From Novosphingobium sp. PhB165 (lineage in GTDB: Bacteria > Pseudomonadota > Alphaproteobacteria > Sphingomonadales > Sphingomonadaceae), in assembly GCF_004341845.1 (NCBI RefSeq), contig NZ_SLVB01000006.1, positions 436,071 through 500,070 of the forward strand: a stretch of DNA of 64,000 bases, in the 5' to 3' direction. Below the pieces are notes generated by a model. The model did not search any database, was not told the origin of the DNA, and saw only the letters and a list, made by a program, of their open reading frames with translations. The position numbers were made by a program, and so were the translations under genes. Position 1 is the first letter of the stretch; every line of letters begins with the position of its first letter. Of this stretch, positions 48,395-59,787 are shown one piece after another.

Positions 48395-51193
48395 TCACCC
48401 GTGCGCGCCGAACTCGTTTGCCAGCGCCGTGGTGATCCGCAATGACAGCGCATAACACCGCGCGATCGGATCGATGAACTCGCGGTGGATCCGGGTGTAG
48501 CCGGTCGCGCTTGAGTCCGGATAGTCGCTCGGCGTGTCCACCGTGAAGTCGTCGATCGAGGGGAAACTCGTCGGGAACGCGCGGCGCAGCTGGCCGAGGC
48601 CGTCCTCGACGCGCAGGGTGAAGAACATCTCCAGCACGTCATCACGGCTGATGTCGTTGGCGCGGCTGAACGGCGGCACCATGACCACGCGCAGGAACAT
48701 GTGCTTGAACAGCGCGATGCGCAGCGATTGCAGCACGCCGAGGCTGCGGCGGGTATGCTCGCGGTCCGGCAGCGGTTCCTCGTTCGGCAGCAGGTCGAGC
48801 AGGAAGTGCAGCTTCATCGCATCGACTCGCAGGCGCGAGGCGAGGCGGCGGAACACGCCCGTCCGGTCATCCTTGGTGAGGTATTCGGCCAGTTTCAGGC
48901 AGGCATCGGCGATGTGCTGCTCGTCGCCGCGATAGGGACGGCTGGCCCAATAGGCCGAATTGAACAGCTCGCCATAAGCCGCCACCGTCTTGATCGAGCC
49001 CAGCGCATCGGCGGCGCGCGCCATCCGCATCAACTGCTGCCCGCGCTCGCTTTCGCGCAGCAGCGCGGCGATTTCCTCGCGGTTGCCGTCGGACGCGGTG
49101 CCGATGCCGGCGATCACGTTCACCGGGTAGCCAAGCTGCTGGAGGATGGCATTGTGCGGGATCGCGCGGATCTGGCGCAGGCTCATCGAACGGTCGGCGC
49201 TGAGGTCCGACTGGCGGCGCGACTTGCGGCTGCCGGTATCGTTCAGCAAGCCCAGCCCGAAAGCGGTGATCGCGCGGCTGTAGGTCGAGCTTTCGAGGTG
49301 CTCGTGCTGGACGGCACGGATGGCGCGGTAGAAGTCCAGGCTGAGGTCGGTGCGGCGATAGAACAAGTCGGTCGGCGCATCGGCGTCGGCGCCCCAGAGC
49401 GGCATTTCGGCCATGCGGGTGAGCGTGGCGAGCGCCAGTTCGTCCGATCCGAACCAGAGGTAGCCGTCGCCGCCCTGGAACGAGACTTCAGGCTCCAGCC
49501 GGATCCCCGCGCGCAGGAAGCGGCGGCGGGACCAGGGCGACATCGGCCAGTCGAACCGGTCCTTCAGGCTGGAGGGATGCGCGCCGCGGCCCATCGATTC
49601 GCCGTGGGTGTTGAAGATCAGTGCGGAAACGTCGGTCAGGCCATTGGCGACCATCGCTTCGGACAGGCGGCCCTGCAAACGCTCGATGGCGAGCGCGGCG
49701 GGGATTTGTCCGACGAAGCGGCCCGCATCCGAAAAGCCGGTCTGGATCGAGACGCGGCCGCGCTTGTGGGCATATTCGCGGTAGGCAGGCTCGGCCAGCA
49801 CGGCGTCGAGGAAGCGGCCGCCGTGTTCGAGCGCACTCTCGGTCTCGAACAGCGGCGAGACGTCGACCTTCTCGTCGATCCCGAACATCCGCGCGAAATA
49901 GAGCGCGGCAAGGATCGTGGTCGGTTCCTCGCACTCGGCCACCAGCATGCGGATCGGCGCGTCGGCGTCCACATGCGCGAGGATCTGCGCCATGGCCAGG
50001 AACTGGCGTACGGCGGTGGAATTCTCGATGGCGAGGGCGGCGAAGTTGGAGCGGAGCGGCGTGACTTCGGCCAGCAGTTCGCGCATGCGCACCAGCGCGG
50101 CCTGACTGGCGAGGTTCAGCTTGCCCTGCGGATCGATGCGCAGGCGGATCGCGTTCTGGAGCTGCGAGGAGTTCACGCGGAAGTGAATCCAGCCCATGCC
50201 AAGGCCGTCCGCGCGCATGGCGGCAGCGGCGACGAGAAGCGCGCGGGCCTGCTCCTGATCGGCGTGGCGCGCCTCGTTCTCGAGATCGTCGATCACGCTT
50301 TCGAGGCTGGTCAGCTTGTCCGGATGCTCGGCGGTGAGGGCGTTGGCCGCGTGCGACAGCGCTTCCGGCGAGGACAGGTCCTCGGCAAAATGCGCCGCCA
50401 TCTCGGCAGCCAGCGCACCGGCGCGGGCGAGCCGTGCGGAAATCTGCGGCGCGGCCTGGGCGAGCATGTCCGCATAGCTGGCAAGGCGCTGCGCCTTTTC
50501 CTGCAAGCGGTAGCGGATCGAGGTGGACCAGCCGATATCGGTGCGGCCGTCCATGTCGTAACCCACCCACGAGGCGAAGCGCACCGGCATCGGGTGCAGG
50601 CTCTTCCAGCGCTTGGGCCAGCGGGCGGCGGCAATGTCGAACAGGCGGGCATTGATGCGGTCGCGGGCCTTCTGGCCGCGCGCGATCGCTTCGAGCGCCT
50701 TGTCGTGCTCGTAATCGAGTGTGATGTGGTCGCGTTCCGGCGAGGCCACGCAGACCGAGGCGACACTGAAATCGCCATTGGAGGCGGAATGGGTCACCGC
50801 CTCGGTCTGGGCCGAGGACAGCAGGAACGTGGGGTGCGCGGTGAAGACGACATGCGCGGCCGGGCGCTGCCAGCGCACCGCGAAAGCCGTGAAATCATCG
50901 CCCTTGCCGGCCGCATCCGCCGCCGCATCGATGCGGGCGTCGTTGTCGGCAAGGCCCACCGGGGCGAGCAGCCGGTCGAGCCGGGCGGCGCGGGCGCGCA
51001 GGCCCTCGCAGTCCATCTCGGCGACGAGAGCCTCGATCTGGTCGAGGCTCATCTCGCCGGTCTCCAGCTTCCTCGACAGTTCGAGGCCCAGCTGGAAGAC
51101 CGGGTTGTAGAGCGGCGTCTGAGCCGTGAGGACGTGAAGCTCCTGGAGCCGGGCGTCGAGGTCCTCGACGGTGGTCAGCGCCAGCGCAGTCAT
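48395..51193 (-). CDS. Phosphoenolpyruvate carboxylase-like protein with altered active site
   Basis: A 932-residue PEPC homologue. Retained are TAHP (His120, the E. coli His138 equivalent), SWVGYDMDGRTD (family SW-x-GGDRDGNP), PLFET with the metal-ligand Glu450, FSD with Asp489, and Arg536 in MGRGAHP. Changed are TAHPTE to TAHPTF, the Lys after the metal Asp to Arg492, and the glycine loop FHGRGG to FNTHGE (His to Asn528, Arg to His530). True PEPC carboxylates PEP to oxaloacetate. Its ATGA overlap with eda places it in the Entner-Doudoroff operon. It could be a divergent PEPC or a repurposed relative. I chose the ATG at 51193. Confidence 0.78.
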   Translation of the reverse strand: MTALALTTVEDLDARLQELHVLTAQTPLYNPVFQLGLELSRKLETGEMSLDQIEALVAEMDCEGLRARAARLDRLLAPVGLADNDARIDAAADAAGKGDDFTAFAVRWQRPAAHVVFTAHPTFLLSSAQTEAVTHSASNGDFSVASVCVASPERDHITLDYEHDKALEAIARGQKARDRINARLFDIAAARWPKRWKSLHPMPVRFASWVGYDMDGRTDIGWSTSIRYRLQEKAQRLASYADMLAQAAPQISARLARAGALAAEMAAHFAEDLSSPEALSHAANALTAEHPDKLTSLESVIDDLENEARHADQEQARALLVAAAAMRADGLGMGWIHFRVNSSQLQNAIRLRIDPQGKLNLASQAALVRMRELLAEVTPLRSNFAALAIENSTAVRQFLAMAQILAHVDADAPIRMLVAECEEPTTILAALYFARMFGIDEKVDVSPLFETESALEHGGRFLDAVLAEPAYREYAHKRGRVSIQTGFSDAGRFVGQIPAALAIERLQGRLSEAMVANGLTDVSALIFNTHGESMGRGAHPSSLKDRFDWPMSPWSRRRFLRAGIRLEPEVSFQGGDGYLWFGSDELALATLTRMAEMPLWGADADAPTDLFYRRTDLSLDFYRAIRAVQHEHLESSTYSRAITAFGLGLLNDTGSRKSRRQSDLSADRSMSLRQIRAIPHNAILQQLGYPVNVIAGIGTASDGNREEIAALLRESERGQQLMRMARAADALGSIKTVAAYGELFNSAYWASRPYRGDEQHIADACLKLAEYLTKDDRTGVFRRLASRLRVDAMKLHFLLDLLPNEEPLPDREHTRRSLGVLQSLRIALFKHMFLRVVMVPPFSRANDISRDDVLEMFFTLRVEDGLGQLRRAFPTSFPSIDDFTVDTPSDYPDSSATGYTRIHREFIDPIARCYALSLRITTALANEFGAHG

Positions 51194-51828
51194 CGTGCGA
51201 GCCCCGCTGCGGCGCGGGCCGCTGCCTCGATCTTGGCGACGTCCGGCTTGCCCTTGGGGACCATCCAGCTTCCGCCCACGCAGAGCACCGAGTCCAGAGC
51301 CAGCCATTCCGGCGCATTTTCCGGCGTCACGCCGCCGGTCGGGCAGAACTTCGCCTTGAACAGCGGGGCGGAGATCGCCTTGAGCGCGGGGGGGCCGCCT
51401 GCCGCCATGGCGGGGAAGAACTTCAGCCGTTCGAACCCGCATTCCAGCGCGAACATCACGTCGCTGGCATTGGCGGTGCCGGGCAGGAAGGGAACCTGCG
51501 CCTTGTAGGCGGCTTCGGCCAGCAGCGGGGTGAGGCCGGGCGAGACGATGAACTCGGCGCCCGCGTCGATCGAGCGCTTGAGATCGTCGGGCGAGAGCAC
51601 CGTGCCCGCGCCGACCACGGCGCCCGGAACCTGCTTCATCACCTTGATCGCTTCGATCGCGCATTCGGTGCGCAGCGTCACTTCCAGTGCGGGCAGGCCG
51701 CCCGCGACCAGCGCTTCGGCGATCGGCAGGGCGTGTTCGATATCCTCGATCACCAGCACCGGGATCACCGGGGCAAGGCGCATGACCTTCTCGACCGCGG
51801 CGGACATGGAATTGATCTGGGTGGTCAT
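51190..51828 (-). CDS. eda: KDPG aldolase (2-dehydro-3-deoxyphosphogluconate aldolase)
   Basis: A 212-residue class I aldolase that cleaves KDPG to pyruvate and glyceraldehyde-3-phosphate. The base Glu is in PALEVTLRTECA, the phosphate-binding PTGGVTPENAPEWL is present, and the Schiff-base Lys is in FERLKFFPAMAAGG. The length is the family norm. Both ends overlap neighbours as ATGA (with glk upstream and the PEPC-like gene downstream). An unrelated in-frame extension to 52368 is antisense-type noise. Confidence 0.95.
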   Translation of the reverse strand: MTTQINSMSAAVEKVMRLAPVIPVLVIEDIEHALPIAEALVAGGLPALEVTLRTECAIEAIKVMKQVPGAVVGAGTVLSPDDLKRSIDAGAEFIVSPGLTPLLAEAAYKAQVPFLPGTANASDVMFALECGFERLKFFPAMAAGGPPALKAISAPLFKAKFCPTGGVTPENAPEWLALDSVLCVGGSWMVPKGKPDVAKIEAAARAAAGLAR

Positions 51829-52825
51829 TCGGCGTGTTCCCTGACGTAGGCGGCAGCCGCGCCGAACAGGCCGGGCTGCGGATGGGTGATGAGCTTGACG
51901 GGGATCTGCGCCATCATCGAGGCGAACCGCCCCTTGGCGCGGAAGCGCTCCGAAAAGCCCGAGGAAAGAATGGTTTCGCGAATGCGGTAGCCAAGGCCGC
52001 CGGCAATGACGACGCCGACAGCGCCATGCGCCAGCGCATAGTCGCCCGCCGCGCTGCCCAGCGAGAGGCAGAAGCGGTCTACGGCGGCAACGGCCAGACT
52101 GTCCTGATGGCTGGTGCCCGCCTGCCAGATCGCCACGTCGGTCAGATCGTGCACCGCACGGCCCTCCATGGCGGCGAGCGCCTGGTAGATATCGACGATG
52201 GCCGGGCCGGAGACGACACGCTCCACCGAGACGCGATTGTGCCGCTTGCGCAGGCGCGCGAGAATGCCGTCCTCGATCAGGTCGAGCGGGGCATAGTCGA
52301 CGTGGCCGCCCTCGGTGGCCTGCACATGGTAGTACCCGCCCTGGCTGCGCGGCTGGCCGCTGCGCCACAGATGCGCGACGCCAAGCCCGGTGCCGGGCCC
52401 GAGCACGCTGATCGTGCCGGCGGCCGGCAGCGGCACGTCCGGGCCCGCAAGGTGCAGGAATTGGTCTTCCGGCGCGAGCGCCACCGCATAGGCCACCGCC
52501 GCGAAATCGTTGACGACGGTGTAGCGCTCTACGCCCAGCATCTCATTGATCAGCGCGGGGCGAATGATCCACGGGTTGTTGGTGAAGCGGATGACTTCCC
52601 CGCCGACCGGCCCGGCAATCGCGATCGAGACTGCCGGGGGCAGGGTCCCGCCATTGCGCTCCCGGAAGGCCTGCCAGGCAAGCTGGAAGCTGCCGTGGTC
52701 GCTGGTGTGAAGCGTTACCGGCTCGTCCAGTGTGATCTGGCCGTGCTCGTCCACCGAGGCCAGCGCGAAGCGGGCGTGGGTGCCGCCGATATCGACGGCA
52801 ACGAGTTCGGTGCTCTTTCCCTTGC

Positions 52826-52829
<4 letters not shown>
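51825..52829 (-). CDS. glk: Glucokinase
   Basis: A 334-residue ATP-dependent glucose kinase of the proteobacterial Glk type. The phosphate-binding loop is VAVDIGGTHARFALA, the catalytic Asp is in VVNDFAAVAYA, the adenosine motif is LGPGTGLGVAHL, and the TEGGHVDYAPL signature is clear. It feeds glucose-6-phosphate to zwf and edd. The start at 52829 (MSKGKSTELVA) overlaps the edd stop by ATGA; the longer in-frame reading to 52997 lies inside edd. Confidence 0.94.
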
Positions 52830-54640
<1,811 letters not shown>

Positions 54641-54731
54641 GGGGTTACTCCTGCACTTTCCGTCTGTCTTTTTGTCTCAGCCTTCCGAAGCCGTCGCAAC
54701 AGGTCTTCCCGTGCGAGGCTTGAAGGCATTT

Positions 54732-54746
54732 TGGTAACCGGTGTCA
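54732..54746. promoter_or_regulatory. Candidate LacI/GntR-type operator upstream of edd
   Basis: TGGTAACCGGTGTCA carries an ACCGGT core palindrome with flanking TGG/TGTCA, the general shape of LacI-family operators; a second ACCGGT lies about 20 nt away (54762-54767). It is about 92-106 nt before the edd start within the 277-nt zwf-edd gap. That gap otherwise contains no feature I can support. Confidence 0.35.
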
Positions 54747-54917
54747 ATGTCTATCTTCCACCGGTTTGCGGGGAATTCAGGCCGACCTTTTACGGAACCG
54801 CCCGCAGGGGCGGCCCTGATGCCGGACACGGAGCCGGATAAGGCGCCGCACACGGGAGACCGCCCACGCACTCCCGAATATAGGGTGCGTGGTGCGCTCA
54901 TGCCCGTCAGGCCTGCC

Positions 54918-56375
54918 TTACTCGTGCCACGTCACGCCGTCGCGCTCGGCGAGGGCGATGGCGGCGGAGGGGCCCCAGCTTCCGGCGGTGTAGGTCTTGG
55001 GCTCCTGCGCCTGTTCCTCCCATTCCGCGCGGATCGCGTCGATCCACTCCCACTGCGCTTCCACTTCGTCGCGGCGGACGAACAGCGTCTGCTCGCCCTC
55101 GATCAGGTCCAGCAGCAGGCGCTCGTAAGCGATGCGGCGCTGCGGGCCCGCGAAAGCGTCTGGCATCGAGATGTCGAGCGGGATCGAGCGCAGGCCGAAG
55201 CCGTTGCGATCGAGGCCCGGCACCTTGGCCATCAGCGAAAGGGTGATGTTCTCGCTCGGCTGGATGCCGATGACGAGGCGGTTAGGCACCGTGCGCGCGC
55301 CGCGACCGTGGAAGATCGAGTGCGGCACATCGCGGAACTGCACGACGATCTCGGTCGTGCGCTTGGGCAGGCGCTTGCCGGTGCGCAAGTAGAAGGGCAC
55401 GCCCTGCCAGCGCCAGTTATCGATATGCGCCTTGATCGCGACGAAGGTCTCGGTGTTCGAATCCTTGCCGAGTTCGTCGTCGTAGCCGGGCACGGCCTGG
55501 CCGCCGATGGCGCCTGCGCGGTACTGGCCGGTGACGGTCTCGTTCACCGCAACCTTGCGCAGGCTGCGCAGGATCTTGACCTTCTCGTCGCGCACGCTGG
55601 TGGCGTCGTAGCTGACCGGCGGCTCCATCGCGACCAGCGCGAGAAGCTGGAGCATGTGGTTCTGCACCATGTCGCGCAGCGCGCCGGAATCGTCATAGTA
55701 GGCCACGCGCGATTCAAGGCCGACGGTCTCGGCCACGGTGATCTGCACGTGATCGATATGCGCGGCATTCCACAGCGGCTCGAACATCAGGTTGGCGAAG
55801 CGTAGCGCCAGCAGGTTCTGGACGGTTTCCTTGCCCAGATAGTGATCGATGCGGAAGATCCGGTCTTCCGGGAAGGCCCGCGCGACTGCGTCGTTGATGA
55901 TCTTGCTGGAGGCAAGGTCCACGCCGAGCGGCTTTTCCAGCCCGATGCGCACGTTGTCACCCGCCAGACCGCTGGCCTGAAGGCCGCGAATGGTCGGCTC
56001 GAACAGGCTGGGCGCGGTGGAAAGGAAGATCGAGAGGCCGTCCTGCGGCTGGCCGACTTTGGCCGCCAGCGCATTGAAGCCGTCCATCTGGTTGGCGTCC
56101 AGCGTCTGGTAGGACAGCCGGTTGAGGAACCGCGCCATGCCGCCGCGCCGGTCGGCAGGCAGGAACTGCTCCACCGATTGCCGCGCGAAGTTGCGGAATT
56201 CCTGATCGTCGTGATCCGAACGGGCCGTGCCGATGATCTCGATCTTCGGGTCCAGCAGACCCTCCGCATCGAGGGCACAGAGCGAGGGAAGCAGCATGCG
56301 GCGCGAAAGATCGCCCGTGGCGCCGAACAGGAGCAGACGGTCTGACGTGAATTGGGCCGAAATGGAATTGGTCAC
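54918..56375 (-). CDS. zwf: Glucose-6-phosphate 1-dehydrogenase
   Basis: A 485-residue enzyme that oxidises glucose-6-phosphate to 6-phosphogluconolactone with NADP or NAD. The coenzyme site is LLLFGATGDLSRRMLLPSL, the substrate/catalytic motif is RIDHYLGKETVQNLLALRF, and EKPLGVDLASSK is present. The start codon is GTG at 56375. No pgl (lactonase) gene lies nearby. It heads the Entner-Doudoroff block on the minus strand and is separated from edd by a gap with a candidate operator. Confidence 0.95.
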   Translation of the reverse strand: MTNSISAQFTSDRLLLFGATGDLSRRMLLPSLCALDAEGLLDPKIEIIGTARSDHDDQEFRNFARQSVEQFLPADRRGGMARFLNRLSYQTLDANQMDGFNALAAKVGQPQDGLSIFLSTAPSLFEPTIRGLQASGLAGDNVRIGLEKPLGVDLASSKIINDAVARAFPEDRIFRIDHYLGKETVQNLLALRFANLMFEPLWNAAHIDHVQITVAETVGLESRVAYYDDSGALRDMVQNHMLQLLALVAMEPPVSYDATSVRDEKVKILRSLRKVAVNETVTGQYRAGAIGGQAVPGYDDELGKDSNTETFVAIKAHIDNWRWQGVPFYLRTGKRLPKRTTEIVVQFRDVPHSIFHGRGARTVPNRLVIGIQPSENITLSLMAKVPGLDRNGFGLRSIPLDISMPDAFAGPQRRIAYERLLLDLIEGEQTLFVRRDEVEAQWEWIDAIRAEWEEQAQEPKTYTAGSWGPSAAIALAERDGVTWHE

Positions 56376-56387
56376 TGAGCGCGGTCC

Positions 56388-56400
56388 ACCTTCTGAAGGT
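56388..56400. promoter_or_regulatory. Perfect palindrome overlapping the zwf leader
   Basis: ACCTTC-T-GAAGGT, read on either strand. On the zwf strand it contains AGAAGGT, the only Shine-Dalgarno-like sequence before the GTG, so it could be a protein site or a small hairpin masking the ribosome-binding site. The remaining 387-nt gap to phoR shows no other clear site. Confidence 0.3.
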
Positions 56401-56762
56401 TGTTCACCTTTACGGTCATTTCCGCCGGAGACCGGCGGGCTCCTCCTCCCGCATTCCAGCTATGCGCACCGTGTCGAAAAGGGGTCGGCCATGTGATTGC
56501 GTCGATCCTGGGATTGAGGTCAGGATGTCACGATCGGGGTGTCAGGCAGGACGTCTGTTCTTCGCGGTTGCAGCATAGCATGGACTGCGTGCGAAGTGCT
56601 AGGCGAGAGCGGGCGAAACCTCAACCTCGTTTGCACGGATTGAACACGACAACAGTGTGCATACCTTATCGGGGGCCGTTTCGGACGCAATTTTCCGCAA
56701 GTTCGTTGCCGGTACGTCTTTGTCCTGTCTTTGGACGCGGGCATGGAAGTGGGTCAGCGATA

Positions 56763-57776
<1,014 letters not shown>

Positions 57777-57781
57777 TTTCC

Positions 57782-57812
57782 GCGCGGCGGCCACGGGGCC
57801 GCCGCGCTTGCC
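57782..57812 (+). terminator. Hairpin after phoR
   Basis: A perfect 11-bp stem, GCGCGGCGGCC (57782-57792) with GGCCGCCGCGC (57797-57807), around ACGG, followed by TTGCCT. It begins 6 nt after the phoR stop. It probably separates phoR from the Pho-box-controlled porin gene. Confidence 0.65.
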
Positions 57813-57920
57813 TCTCCGGGCGCCGGATCAGGCTGCCACGCACATTCCGTCCTTCATTCTGGCCTTTGCGGCACTCGTTTCACCGAAACGGGGCTTGTGG
57901 GGGTATGGGCGAACTCATGC

Positions 57921-57938
57921 CTGTCATGTGACAGTGAT
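57921..57938 (+). promoter_or_regulatory. Possible distal Pho box
   Basis: CTGTCAT, 4 nt, then CAGTGAT, two half sites at the 11-nt period of PhoB boxes; the first is a perfect half site, the second matches 5 of 7. It lies about 150 nt before the porin start and is less certain than the box at 58012. Confidence 0.45.
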
Positions 57939-58011
57939 CTATCCATTCGGGCGTTTCAGAAATCTCCAAAGGCACCGGTTTTGCCGGCTGTCCTCCCCTG
58001 TCATCAAGCCA

Positions 58012-58040
58012 GTGTCATTGAACTGTAATCTCTTCGTCAT
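58012..58040 (+). promoter_or_regulatory. Pho box (PhoB site) upstream of the porin gene
   Basis: Three 7-nt direct repeats at 11-nt spacing: GTGTCAT (58012), CTGTAAT (58023) and TCGTCAT (58034). The first two match the PhoB half-site consensus CTGTCAT in 6 of 7 positions. The last lies about 49 nt before the porin start. An additional CTGTCAT at 57998 is out of phase. Confidence 0.75.
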
Positions 58041-58088
58041 ACGAGCGTCGGGAAAGTGCAATTCAAGGTTCACGAAAGGATGCCGCAG

Positions 58089-59564
58089 GTGCAGAAAAGC
58101 GGGACAATTTCTACGCTTGCGATAGCTGTCGCGATGGGCTGGGCGATTCCTTCGCCCGCTCACGCGCAGGATTCAGCCGAAATCCAGCGTGAGCTTGCCG
58201 CCATGCGGGCGCAGATGAAGGCCATGGAAGGCCGGATCGAAACGCTCGAAGGCCAGCTCGGCGCCGCCAATGCGCGCGCCGATGCCGCCACGCAGGCGGC
58301 CCGCAACGCAGAGCAAAGCGCGGCCGAATCGGCCAGCGTGGCCGCCGCCGCGAAGGAAACCGCCGCCAAGGCCGCCAGCGCCACGCCGCCCGCACCGGCA
58401 GGAAATCCGTCATCGAGCCAGTCGCCGATTCAGGTCGTCTGGAAGGGCGCCCCGGAATTCCGCAGCGACAACGGCTGGAGCTTCAAGCCGCGCGGCCGTC
58501 TTCAGGTCGATGTCGGAGCGGTCAACGCGCCTTCGGGGCTGGACCCGGCCGCCAGCAACCATCTGGGCGTCAGCACCGAACTGCGCCGCGCCTATCTCGG
58601 CTTCGACGGCACGATGCCGGGCGGCTTCGGCTACCGCTTCGAGGTCGATCTCGCCAATTCCAGCGTCGTCATCAATGACATGTACCTGACCTACAAGGCA
58701 GGCAAGAACGTCACCTTGGCGCTCGGCAACCAGAAGCCCAACACCGGGCTGGAGGACATGACCTCGGACCTGTTCACCAGTTTCATGGAGCGGGCCAGCT
58801 TCGTCGGTGCCTTCGGCTTCGAGCGCCGGGTGGGCCTCAATGCCCAGTACCTCGGCAAGACCGTGCTGGTGCAGGGCGGCGTGTTCAGCGACGATCCCAA
58901 TTCGCTCAACAACGATTACGACAAGTCCTGGAGCATGGACGGCCGCGTCGTGGCGATGCCGCAAGTCGCGGGCGGCACGCTCCACCTGGGCGGGTCGGTC
59001 CACTGGCGCACGCTCAACGATTCGATTCCTTCGGTGACGTACCAGAGCCGTCCGTTCATCCACACCACCGACTTGCGGCTGCTCAGCGCCCCGGTCAGCG
59101 ATGCGCGCAACGAACTGGGCCTCGGGCTCGAAGCCGCGTGGATCAAGGGCCGGTTCCATGCGACGAGCGAAACCTACTGGCAGAAAGTGCGCCGCGTCGG
59201 CTTTGCCGATCCCACCTTCAACGGCGGTTACGCGGAAGTGGGCTATATGCTCACGCATGACGACACTCCCTACAAGGCCGGCGTCTTCGAACGGATCCGT
59301 CCGCATGACGGCTTCGACAAGGGCGGACTGGGCGCCGTGCAGCTCAATGTCCGGTACGACTGGCTGAACCTGAACGACGCCGGGATCGTTGGCGGCCGCG
59401 AACAGACCGCCGGGATCTCGGCGCTGTGGATCCCGACCGACTATGTGCGCTTCATCCTCAATTACGGTCATATCTGGGTGAAGGATTCGCCCGTGCTCGT
59501 GAACGGGACGGACAGCGATTACGGGGTCGATTCGTTCGGCATGCGCGCCCAGTTCGATTTCTGA
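58089..59564 (+). CDS. OprP/OprO-type phosphate-selective porin
   Basis: A 491-residue outer-membrane protein with a signal peptide (LAIAVAMGWAIPSPAHAQ), a short coiled-coil segment (about residues 30-95, rich in Ala, Glu and Arg, probably trimer-forming) and a beta-barrel ending in Phe (MRAQFDF). FKPRGRLQVDVGAVN, LRRAYLGFDGTMPGGFGYRFEVDLAN and LALGNQKPNTGLEDMTSDLFTSFMERA are typical for this porin family. The GTG at 58089 is chosen because AAAGGA (58075-58080) lies 8 nt upstream; the ATG at 58080 has its ribosome-binding site touching it. The Pho box upstream supports phosphate-starvation control. Confidence 0.88.
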   Translation: MQKSGTISTLAIAVAMGWAIPSPAHAQDSAEIQRELAAMRAQMKAMEGRIETLEGQLGAANARADAATQAARNAEQSAAESASVAAAAKETAAKAASATPPAPAGNPSSSQSPIQVVWKGAPEFRSDNGWSFKPRGRLQVDVGAVNAPSGLDPAASNHLGVSTELRRAYLGFDGTMPGGFGYRFEVDLANSSVVINDMYLTYKAGKNVTLALGNQKPNTGLEDMTSDLFTSFMERASFVGAFGFERRVGLNAQYLGKTVLVQGGVFSDDPNSLNNDYDKSWSMDGRVVAMPQVAGGTLHLGGSVHWRTLNDSIPSVTYQSRPFIHTTDLRLLSAPVSDARNELGLGLEAAWIKGRFHATSETYWQKVRRVGFADPTFNGGYAEVGYMLTHDDTPYKAGVFERIRPHDGFDKGGLGAVQLNVRYDWLNLNDAGIVGGREQTAGISALWIPTDYVRFILNYGHIWVKDSPVLVNGTDSDYGVDSFGMRAQFDF

Positions 59565-59662
59565 GCTTCCTCCGGGGCGCGCGCGTTCGGCGTGCCGCCC
59601 CCTCGGGTGCCATCGCAATCGCCGGACAGCCGTTCAACCGGCCGTATTTATTCTGACAGACC

Positions 59663-59683
59663 CCGGGAAAAACGCCCGGTTTT
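59663..59683 (+). terminator. Short terminator-like hairpin after the porin gene
   Basis: CCGGG (59663-59667) pairs with CCCGG (59675-59679) across a 7-nt loop, followed by TTTT. It lies about 100 nt past the porin stop and before the pstS Pho box. The stem is short, so this is tentative. Confidence 0.4.
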
Positions 59684-59709
59684 CCAGCAATTTCGCCGAG
59701 CCGAGAACA

Positions 59710-59738
59710 ATGTCACTTTTTTGTCATGGAAGTGTCAT
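59710..59738 (+). promoter_or_regulatory. Pho box (PhoB site) upstream of pstS
   Basis: Three direct repeats exactly 11 nt apart: ATGTCAC (59710), TTGTCAT (59721) and GTGTCAT (59732), each matching the PhoB half site CTGTCAT in 5 or 6 of 7 positions. The expected -10 region (CAATAG at 59747-59752) follows about 8 nt later, as in PhoB-activated promoters that lack a -35. Confidence 0.88.
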
Positions 59739-59787
59739 TGTAGCCCAATAGTGGGCAAGCCACACTTGAAGCCCAAGGGGTGACATC

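Noticed and set aside
48701..51508. Very long plus-strand open frame (935 codons) opposite the PEPC-like gene and eda
   Set aside because: It is antisense to a well-supported gene, its translation is Gly/Arg/Ala-rich without family motifs, and high GC content produces such stop-poor mirror frames.
56400..56762. In-frame extension of phoR that might contain a membrane helix
   Set aside because: The translation is Arg/Cys/Pro-rich with no continuous hydrophobic stretch and no ribosome-binding site, so it was not used.
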